From Candidatus Moranbacteria bacterium CG23_combo_of_CG06-09_8_20_14_all_35_22 (lineage in GTDB: Bacteria > Patescibacteriota > Minisyncoccia > Moranbacterales > UBA2206), in the NCBI GenBank assembly GCA_002772115.1, contig PCRW01000059.1, forward strand, positions 1 to 10,144: a stretch of DNA of 10,144 nt, given 5' to 3'. Within the stretch, counting starts at the first letter, position 1. Each line of letters starts with the position of its first letter. Under the pieces are notes generated by a model. That model was not told where the DNA came from. It saw nothing but the letters and a program-made list of their open reading frames with translations, and ran no database searches. Shown here piece by piece: positions 5,483-10,144 of the stretch. Position numbers and translations under genes: made by a program.

Positions 5483-6553
5483 ATGGAAGCGAATGAACTG
5501 TTAAAAAAATATAAGGAAAAAGTTGATCTTCGGCTCAAAGATTATTTTGATCAAAAAATAAAGGAAGCGGGCAAACTCGATTTGCTGGCTAAGCAGGCGG
5601 TCAAGATGATTGTGGATTTTACACTGGCGGGCGGAAAAAGAATTCGGCCGGCTTTGGTATATTATGGCTATTTGGCCAGTGGCGGAAAGGAAGAGGAAAA
5701 AATTATTGAAGCATCCATGGGAATCGAATTGATTCATAGTTTTCTTTTGATTCATGACGATATAATTGATCGTGATGGAATGAGACATGGCATAGAAACA
5801 GTGCATCAAAAATATAAAAAAATTGGAGAACGATTTTCACCGAAAAAAGACAATGCTCATTTTGGCAATTCGATGGCGATAGTGGTAGGGGATTTGGCTT
5901 ATTCAATGGCTAACGAAATAGTTTTCAATACGAAATTTCCGCCAGAAATTATTATTCAAGCGCTGGATAAAATGCAAGATATCGTTTATGTCACAATTCC
6001 TGGTGAAATGTTGGATGTGGTGATGGAAAATCGAGGGCGAGCGATAGAAAAAGAAATTCTTCAAATGTTTGAAGGAAAAACTTCGCGCTACACTTTTGAA
6101 GGACCGCTTCATTTTGGAAGCATTCTTAGTGGGAATGCCGAAAAAATGTTGCCAGCTTTTAGTCGGTATTCTTTACCACTCGGGAAAGCTTTTCAAATTC
6201 GAGATGATATTTTGGGAATTTTTGGTTCAGAAAAAAAATTAGGTAAGCCGGTCGGATCAGATGTTTCTGAAGGCAAACAAACCCTGCTTCTCATCAGAGC
6301 GTTGAAAAAAAGCGATAGCAATCAGAAAAAAATAATTCAAAAATGTTTAGGAAAAAAAGATTTGTCAGAAAAAGAATTGGAAGAATTTAGGCAAGTGATT
6401 AGAGAAACTGGATCCCTCAAATACTGTCAAGATTTGTCGGAAAAATTTGTGGCGGAAGCACTTTCGGCACTCAAAGAAATTAAATTTAAAAATGAAGAAG
6501 CGAAATTTTTTCTGGAAGGAATTGCCGAATATATAATTAGGCGGGAGGTTTAG
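5483..6553 (+). CDS. Trans-polyprenyl diphosphate synthase
   Basis: 356 residues. It condenses isopentenyl diphosphate onto allylic diphosphates to make all-trans prenyl diphosphates in the cytoplasm. All family motifs are present: GGKRIRP (50-56), first Asp-rich motif DDIID (92-96), GEMLDV (174-179), KT (199-200), second Asp-rich motif DDILG (241-245) and GKPVGSDVSEGKQ (255-266). F87, five residues before the first Asp-rich motif, is aromatic; in the trans-synthase family this usually limits chain length to C15-C20, so a GGPP- or FPP-like product is likely. A Lys-rich insertion (111-126) precedes the helix with NSMAIVVGDL. The product would be the primer for the cis-prenyltransferase encoded 78 nt downstream. 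A weak GA-rich stretch (GAATGAGAA) precedes ATG 5483. Confidence 0.93.
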   Translation: MEANELLKKYKEKVDLRLKDYFDQKIKEAGKLDLLAKQAVKMIVDFTLAGGKRIRPALVYYGYLASGGKEEEKIIEASMGIELIHSFLLIHDDIIDRDGMRHGIETVHQKYKKIGERFSPKKDNAHFGNSMAIVVGDLAYSMANEIVFNTKFPPEIIIQALDKMQDIVYVTIPGEMLDVVMENRGRAIEKEILQMFEGKTSRYTFEGPLHFGSILSGNAEKMLPAFSRYSLPLGKAFQIRDDILGIFGSEKKLGKPVGSDVSEGKQTLLLIRALKKSDSNQKKIIQKCLGKKDLSEKELEEFRQVIRETGSLKYCQDLSEKFVAEALSALKEIKFKNEEAKFFLEGIAEYIIRREV

Positions 6554-6631
6554 AAAAATTTGCAAGCTTTAGCAGGGTTGTTTTTCTTTGTTTTTTAAAC
6601 TAACATTAAATCAACTGAAGAATTAATTGTT

Positions 6632-7345
6632 ATGGAAAATAATTTAGAAAATATTCCCAACCATATCGCTATTATTCCGGACGGCAACAGAAGATGGGCG
6701 AAAAATAAAGGACTAAAACCTTGGGAGGGGCATGAAGAGGGCGCCAAAAATTTGGAAAAGCTTATTCAAGTTGCGCTTAAAAAAGGCATCAAATGTTTTT
6801 CAATGTGGGGATCTTCGATGGATAATCTTTTGAAACGACCAATATCAGAAAAAAAAGCTTTATTGGATATTTATAAAAGATATTTTCAGAGGCTTGTTAC
6901 AGGCAAGGAAATTCATGAAAATGAAGCTAGGGTAAATGTGATTGGCCGATGGGAAGAACAATTTCCGGAATCATTAAAGGCAGTGATTAGAGAAGCGATC
7001 GAAAAGACCAAGCATTATAAAAAAAGAATGTTGAATTTTATGCTGGCTTATTCTGGCACGGATGATATGTTGCAAGCTATTTCTAAAATTAATAATACTT
7101 ATCAGGAAGAAATAAAAATAACGCCGGAAATTTTGAAAGCCAATCTTATGACGCGGGATCTTCCGCCGGTGGATTTTATGATTCGAACGGGCGGAGAACC
7201 ACATAACTCTAATGGATTTTTAATGTGGGATAGTGCTGACGCTCAACTGTATTATTCAACGGAAAATTTTCCTGATTTCAATGAAGAGAAATTTGAAGAA
7301 GCGCTCGAAGAATATGCGAGGAGAGGAAGAAGGTATGGAGAATGA
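6632..7345 (+). CDS. uppS: Divergent cis-prenyltransferase (UppS-like)
   Basis: 237 residues. It elongates an allylic diphosphate with cis isoprene units to make the polyprenyl diphosphate precursor of the undecaprenyl-phosphate carrier for peptidoglycan and glycans. The N-terminal signature HIAIIPDGNRRWAK (11-24) holds catalytic D17 and phosphate-binding R21; H34 lies in WEGHEEGAKN. IRTGGE (184-189) and FPDF (213-216) mark the C-terminal half. It is divergent: the usual SSENWxRP is SSMDNLLKRP with a two-residue insertion, the position of E. coli R200 is H191, and the Mg-binding Glu (E. coli E213) is Q205. I recall similar WGxSxDN variants in other Patescibacteria, so this is probably a lineage subtype rather than decay. 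A weak promoter (TTGTTT 6578-6583, TAACAT 6601-6606) is possible. It ends in TGA. Confidence 0.88.
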   Translation: MENNLENIPNHIAIIPDGNRRWAKNKGLKPWEGHEEGAKNLEKLIQVALKKGIKCFSMWGSSMDNLLKRPISEKKALLDIYKRYFQRLVTGKEIHENEARVNVIGRWEEQFPESLKAVIREAIEKTKHYKKRMLNFMLAYSGTDDMLQAISKINNTYQEEIKITPEILKANLMTRDLPPVDFMIRTGGEPHNSNGFLMWDSADAQLYYSTENFPDFNEEKFEEALEEYARRGRRYGE

Positions 7346-7377
7346 AATTATCCCTAGATTTGTTTGTACTTAATAGG

Positions 7378-7383
7378 TATAAT
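7378..7383 (+). promoter_or_regulatory. Possible -10 box upstream of trxA
   Basis: A perfect TATAAT lies 33 nt after the uppS stop, but the sequence 16-18 nt upstream (around TAGATT, 7355-7360) is a poor -35 and there is no TG extension. If used, the trxA leader would be about 120 nt of nearly pure A/T. Confidence 0.3.
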
Positions 7384-7386
7384 TAA

Positions 7387-7410
7387 AAATTTTTAAATTT
7401 TTAAATTTTT
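7387..7410 (+). repeat. Three tandem copies of AAATTTTT
   Basis: Three exact 8-bp copies in the AT-only spacer between uppS and trxA. Such runs form intrinsically bent DNA or U-rich leaders. Simple-sequence drift is the plainest explanation. Confidence 0.5.
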
Positions 7411-7437
7411 AATTTTATAAATAAATTCTAATTTTTT

Positions 7438-7452
7438 AATGTTTTAAACATT
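7438..7452. repeat. Perfect inverted repeat AATGTTT-T-AAACATT
   Basis: Two 7-bp arms around a single T, between the possible -10 box and the trxA start. It could be an operator or a weak hairpin. In such AT-rich sequence chance is a real alternative. Confidence 0.35.
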
Positions 7453-7472
7453 TGGAAATTTAAGAATTATTT

Positions 7473-7504
7473 AAAAATTACAAAATTCAAAAATTACAAA
7501 ATTA
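7473..7504 (+). repeat. 16-bp direct repeat, two tandem copies
   Basis: AAAAATTACAAAATTC (7473-7488) is followed at once by AAAAATTACAAAATTA (7489-7504), differing only in the last base. The second copy ends 8 nt before the trxA ATG, so it occupies the place of a ribosome binding site. Confidence 0.55.
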
Positions 7505-7512
7505 AAAAGTTT

Positions 7513-7827
7513 ATGGAACTTGTATTTACTGATCAAAACTTTGATCAAGAAGTGATGAAAAGTGACAAGCCAACGCTGGTTGATTTTTGGGCACTGTGGT
7601 GTGGACCGTGCCAAATGATGGGACCGATAATAGAAGAACTGGCCAAGGAAATGGGGGATAAATTCAAAATTGGAAAATTAAATGTAGATGAAAATTCACA
7701 AACAGCACAAAAATTTGGAATTATGTCTATTCCAACGGTTATGATTTTCAAGGGTGGGAAAATGGTTAAGCAACTAGTGGGTGTGCAATCGAAGGAAGCG
7801 CTGAAGGAAGAATTGGAAAAAGCATAA
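7513..7827 (+). CDS. trxA: Thioredoxin
   Basis: 104 residues, the normal length of a single-domain bacterial thioredoxin. It reduces protein disulfides in the cytoplasm using the WCGPC active site (W29, C30, C33). The buried Asp (D24, VDFWA) and the cis-proline in SIPT (P74) are both present, as is the GGK turn before the last strand. All elements for a working thioredoxin are intact. No Shine-Dalgarno sequence is visible, as the upstream 160 nt are A/T repeats. It is first in a tight group with a small membrane protein gene 11 nt downstream and the thioredoxin reductase gene after that, so this is likely the reductase's own partner. Confidence 0.96.
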   Translation: MELVFTDQNFDQEVMKSDKPTLVDFWALWCGPCQMMGPIIEELAKEMGDKFKIGKLNVDENSQTAQKFGIMSIPTVMIFKGGKMVKQLVGVQSKEALKEELEKA

Positions 7828-7838
7828 AATATTTTCTT

Positions 7839-8183
7839 ATGAGTTTATTAAAAAAAATAATATTAACAATACTTCTTTTTTGTTGGACTTTTTTTGTTTC
7901 CGAAATATCTTTTATATTCTATTTTATGGCTGATAATGGATATAATTCAGGGTTCCCTTTATTGATATCGAACTGGATAGAGTTGGTTACAGATTTAATA
8001 TTTTGGTTTGTTGTAGTGAATATTTTTTCAAATATTCTTAATAAATACGAAAAAAGTAAAAAAATATTTCTCATTTTATTTTTTATAGTTGTTCTTACTG
8101 TAGGAGAATGCCTTGCGATCAATTTTTTATATCCTAAATCTTATATCGAAAGTCATTCCTATAGTACGATGCCATTTAACTAA
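7839..8183 (+). CDS. Small membrane protein of unknown function, three predicted helices
   Basis: 114 residues with three hydrophobic segments: about 6-30 (IILTILLFCWTFFVSEISFIFYF), 46-67 (including WIELVTDLIFWFVVVNIF) and 76-98 (IFLILFFIVVLTVGE onward). KK at 5-6 and KYEKSKK (69-75) suggest the N-terminus and second loop face the cytoplasm. Cys15 and Cys91 both fall in or near membrane segments and there is no CxxC. It lies between trxA (11 nt upstream) and trxB (7 nt downstream), so it is almost surely co-transcribed with them. Position suggests a link to redox transfer or membrane thiol chemistry, but the sequence shows no known family and could equally be an unrelated passenger. Codon use is more AT-rich than in trxB. 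Confidence 0.7.
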   Translation: MSLLKKIILTILLFCWTFFVSEISFIFYFMADNGYNSGFPLLISNWIELVTDLIFWFVVVNIFSNILNKYEKSKKIFLILFFIVVLTVGECLAINFLYPKSYIESHSYSTMPFN

Positions 8184-8190
8184 AAATAAT

Positions 8191-9120
8191 ATGAATATGG
8201 AGAAAATCTACGATTTAATTATTATCGGCGCTGGTCCAGCGGGACTTTCTGCTTCGATTTATGCTTCGCGTTATAAATTAGATCATTTGATTTTTGGCGT
8301 GGAACAGGGTGGGCAAATGAATGAAATTTATGATTTGGAAAATTGGCCAGGGGAGAGAAAAATTTCGGGGACTGATTTGATTTCTAAATTTGTCGAGCAT
8401 GTGGAAAATTTTGGCGCAAAAATAAACCGAGAATCAGTAGCGGGAATTTCTAAATTAGAGGATGGAACTTTTCAAATAAATTGTGCAAAGAATGTTTACA
8501 AAACTCGGGCAATTATTTTGGCCATGGGAGCCAAAGCTCGCCAAATGAACATTTCTGGAGAAAAAGAATTAATCGGAAAGGGAGTTTCCTATTGTGCTAC
8601 ATGCGACGCCATGTTTTTTCGAGAAAAAACAATCTGTGTTGTGGGCGGAGGAAACAGCGCTGTGGTCGTGGCTTTAGAACTGGCTGATTTCGCCAAGAAA
8701 ATTTATTTGATTTCCAAAGAAGAAAAAATGTCGGCTGAACCAGCCTGGCTGGAAAAAATTGCCAAAAATTCAAAAATAGAAATTATAAAAAATACCAGAG
8801 TATTGGAAATTAAAGGCACGCAAAAAGTGGAAAAAGTAGTTTTAGACAAAGCGTATAATGATCAAAATAATTTGGAAGTGGACGGCGTGTTCATCGAAGT
8901 GGGCACTGAACCCGGAGTGGAGCTGGCGCAAAAAATTGGAGTGGAAACTGATGCGCAAAATTATATCAAAGTAAAAGAAGATATGAGCACCAATGTAGCT
9001 GGAGTTTTTGCGGCGGGAGACATCACCACTGGATCAAACAAATTCCGCCAAATTCTCACGGCAAGCTCTGAAGGCGCCATCGCATCGAATAGCACATATA
9101 AGATGTTGAAGTTGAAATAA
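8191..9120 (+). CDS. trxB: Thioredoxin reductase-like FAD protein with altered nucleotide site
   Basis: 309 residues from ATG 8191; ATG 8197 is equally possible. The frame extends back to a TTG at 8113, but that overlaps the membrane protein gene and adds non-homologous residues. It would pass electrons through FAD to the redox pair CATC (C135, C138) and on to thioredoxin. Visible motifs: FAD-binding GAGPAGLS (13-20), GGQM (40-43), redox site SYCATCDAMFF (133-143), second dinucleotide motif VVGGGNSA (150-157) and C-terminal FAD motif GVFAAGDIT (271-279). The HRRxxxR segment that binds the NADPH 2'-phosphate in E. coli TrxB is ISKEEKMS here (174-181), with no arginine. NADH or another donor is therefore likely. 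It is third in the trxA operon. Confidence 0.93.
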   Translation: MNMEKIYDLIIIGAGPAGLSASIYASRYKLDHLIFGVEQGGQMNEIYDLENWPGERKISGTDLISKFVEHVENFGAKINRESVAGISKLEDGTFQINCAKNVYKTRAIILAMGAKARQMNISGEKELIGKGVSYCATCDAMFFREKTICVVGGGNSAVVVALELADFAKKIYLISKEEKMSAEPAWLEKIAKNSKIEIIKNTRVLEIKGTQKVEKVVLDKAYNDQNNLEVDGVFIEVGTEPGVELAQKIGVETDAQNYIKVKEDMSTNVAGVFAAGDITTGSNKFRQILTASSEGAIASNSTYKMLKLK

Positions 9121-9128
9121 TAAAGGAA

Positions 9129-9157
9129 TTGATTTTTTGGCTATTTTATGCTAAAAT
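9129..9157 (+). promoter_or_regulatory. Promoter of the toxin-antitoxin pair, near-leaderless
   Basis: -35 TTGATT (9129-9134), 17-nt spacer, -10 TAAAAT (9152-9157) preceded by TGC (9149-9151), an extended -10. Initiation at about 9163-9165 puts the ATG at 9166 at or within three bases of the mRNA 5' end, so the antitoxin message would be essentially leaderless. Confidence 0.6.
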
Positions 9158-9166
9158 AAAAGCATA
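9147..9166. repeat. Inverted repeat over -10 and start codon, candidate TA operator
   Basis: TATGCT (9147-9152) and AGCATA (9161-9166) are exact reverse complements 8 bp apart. They flank the -10 box and include the first base of the antitoxin ATG. Autoregulation by antitoxin binding is common for such operons and would fit, but no binding domain is recognised in the antitoxin. Confidence 0.4.
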
Positions 9167-9429
9167 TGACCATTCATGATTTCATCAAAAAAAGAAAAGA
9201 TTTGATTTGGTGGGTGAAGGATTATGACAGTCTCAAACCAGAATCAATTGTGGAGGCGACTTTGAATTATGGCGACTGGGATGATGTGCAAACTCTCATC
9301 AAAATTATGGGCATCAAAGAGGTGGCCAGAATTTTTCGCGAAAAATCCCAGCCATCGAAAATGGGTCGGCAGAATTATCGTCTGGAAATAAAATACTATT
9401 TTAATTTATATTTCAACCGATATGCATAA
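9166..9429 (+). CDS. Probable antitoxin, DUF6922-like
   Basis: 87 residues from ATG 9166. The protein is rich in aromatic residues with a recognisable pattern: TIHDFIKKRKDLIWWVKDYD (2-21), then ESIVEATLNYGDWDDVQTLI (26-45), GIKEVARIF (49-57), and a C-terminal NYRLEIKYYFNLYFNRYA. From memory this matches the small DUF6922-type proteins often encoded next to AbiEii-family nucleotidyltransferases, where they are taken to be the antitoxin. It is not an AbiEi-type winged-helix protein. Its last 8 nt overlap the toxin gene start, as in translationally coupled toxin-antitoxin pairs. Promoter and candidate operator lie immediately upstream. The role is inferred from context. Confidence 0.72.
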   Translation: MTIHDFIKKRKDLIWWVKDYDSLKPESIVEATLNYGDWDDVQTLIKIMGIKEVARIFREKSQPSKMGRQNYRLEIKYYFNLYFNRYA

Positions 9430-10036
9430 AGAAATATTATCCAAAGAACAAATAGAGCTGTTGCCATTGCTAGGATTTGCCAATCGAGGTTTCGGTTTGG
9501 TGGGTGGTACGGCTGTTGCTCTTCAAATTGGACATCGGCGTTCAATTGATTTTGATCTTTTTTCTTATAAAGAATTTAAAAATAAAGAATTACAAAAAAA
9601 GATTGAAAGATTTACAAAAATAAAAAAAACACTAGTCAATAGAAAAGGTGAATATACTTTTTTTGCCAATGATGTAAAAATTACTTTCTTTAATTTTACT
9701 TATAAAATTGAATACAAAAAGAATTTCGACCGAATAATCAAAATACCAGATCTTTTGACGCTCTCTGCGATGAAAGCTTTCGCCTTGGGGCAAAGAGCGA
9801 AATGGAAAGATTATGTTGATTTATATTTTATTATGAAAGATTTTCACACTTGCAAGGAAATTGCCAAAAAAGCTGAAGAACTTTTTGGCGGTGAATTTAA
9901 TGAAAAACTATTTCGCATCCAACTGGCGTATTTGGATGATGTCAACTACGATGAAAAAGTTGAATATCTGCTAGGATTTGAAGTGGATGACGAAGTCGTC
10001 AAAAAAGCCTTGATTGAATTTAGTTTGGAGAAATAA
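9422..10036 (+). CDS. Nucleotidyltransferase of the AbiEii/AbiGii toxin family
   Basis: 204 residues. The family transfers nucleotides to RNA (often tRNA acceptor ends) and arrests growth or blocks phage when the antitoxin is lost. LVGGTAVALQIGHRRSIDFDLF (26-47) contains the GG-T turn and the metal-binding D43-x-D45 of the polymerase-beta fold. IPDLLTLSAMKAFALGQRAKWKDYVDLYFI (108-137) carries the conserved Lys/Asp motifs (K118, K129, D130, D133). KITFFNF (86-92) is the third-strand region. All key elements are intact, so the enzyme is probably active. ATG 9422 overlaps the antitoxin stop by 8 nt and no Shine-Dalgarno sequence is present, suggesting coupled translation. At this length it is a single-domain member, shorter than classical AbiEii of about 300 residues. 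Confidence 0.88.
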   Translation: MHKEILSKEQIELLPLLGFANRGFGLVGGTAVALQIGHRRSIDFDLFSYKEFKNKELQKKIERFTKIKKTLVNRKGEYTFFANDVKITFFNFTYKIEYKKNFDRIIKIPDLLTLSAMKAFALGQRAKWKDYVDLYFIMKDFHTCKEIAKKAEELFGGEFNEKLFRIQLAYLDDVNYDEKVEYLLGFEVDDEVVKKALIEFSLEK

Positions 10037-10041
10037 AAAAT

Positions 10042-10144
10042 ATGTCCGAATGCCTTATCCTCAAAACCGAATATGAGAAACTCGAAAAACTCCAAAAAGA
10101 GTTTGAGTTGGAATTGGAAAAATCAATCAAATCCGGCAATCTCG
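10042..10144 (+). CDS. Start of an unidentified gene, cut by the window end
   Basis: ATG 10042, 5 nt after the toxin stop, opens a frame of 34 codons that runs off the window. The visible protein begins MSECLILKTEYEKLEKLQ and continues as a strongly charged, heptad-like helix, probably coiled coil. The close spacing suggests it is co-transcribed with the toxin-antitoxin pair. Too little is visible to assign a function. Confidence 0.55.
   Translation, partial: MSECLILKTEYEKLEKLQKEFELELEKSIKSGNL

Noticed and set aside
6365..6565. Minus-strand ORFs inside the polyprenyl synthase, uppS and trxA genes
   Set aside because: They are antisense shadows of strongly conserved coding genes, with Phe/Asn/His-rich composition typical of reversed AT-rich codons.
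8113..8190. Extended start of thioredoxin reductase at TTG 8113
   Set aside because: It would overlap the membrane protein gene by 71 nt, and the FAD-binding fold begins normally right after ATG 8191/8197.
1..10144. CRISPR array, insertion sequence or attachment-site duplication
   Set aside because: No spaced direct repeats, transposase or integrase gene, or duplicated tRNA 3' end is visible in the window.

Overview
The window is AT-rich bacterial DNA with short intergenic gaps and almost no recognisable Shine-Dalgarno sequences. TGA ends uppS at a natural C-terminus, so nothing here suggests the UGA=Gly code of Gracilibacteria. The small gene set, the style of the prenyltransferases and thioredoxin reductase, the nucleotidyltransferase toxin pair and a large sensor-like PP2C/propeller protein suggest a Candidate Phyla Radiation (Patescibacteria) genome, Parcubacteria/Moranbacteria-like. 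That placement is inferred from gene style, not from a marker gene.

Left part (1-2760): a short ORF that looks like the C-terminal tail of a nuclease-type protein converges, with a 14-nt gap, on a 759-residue minus-strand gene. That gene joins a degenerate PP2C-like domain, a membrane segment and a propeller-like C-terminal region. Its promoter lies in a perfect 24-bp palindrome that contains an extended -10 box.

Middle part (2760-5342): a second promoter resembling half of that palindrome drives a small GIY-YIG nuclease gene. An unusually GC-rich hairpin precedes its start, and a tRNA-Glu(CUC) follows 4 nt after its stop. On the opposite strand, between the tRNA and the next gene, a complete small-RNA unit can be read: extended -10 promoter, branched fold of about 105 nt and a Rho-independent terminator. 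I cannot assign it to a known family. Next is a 622-residue protein that appears to combine an ADP-ribosyltransferase-like domain with a HEIGH zinc-metallopeptidase-like domain.

Right part (5483-10144): housekeeping and accessory genes, all on the plus strand. A trans-polyprenyl diphosphate synthase and a divergent cis-prenyltransferase (UppS) would act in sequence to make the lipid carrier for cell-wall precursors. After an AT-only spacer come thioredoxin, a small three-helix membrane protein and thioredoxin reductase, forming a redox operon. The reductase lacks the usual NADPH 2'-phosphate-binding arginines. The window ends with an overlapping antitoxin/AbiEii-type nucleotidyltransferase toxin pair, under a promoter whose -10 box and start codon sit in an inverted repeat, and the first 34 codons of another gene.

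The points most worth following up are the minus-strand small RNA, the ART-like/zincin fusion protein, and the shared extended -10 element (TGCTA...) found at four promoters.
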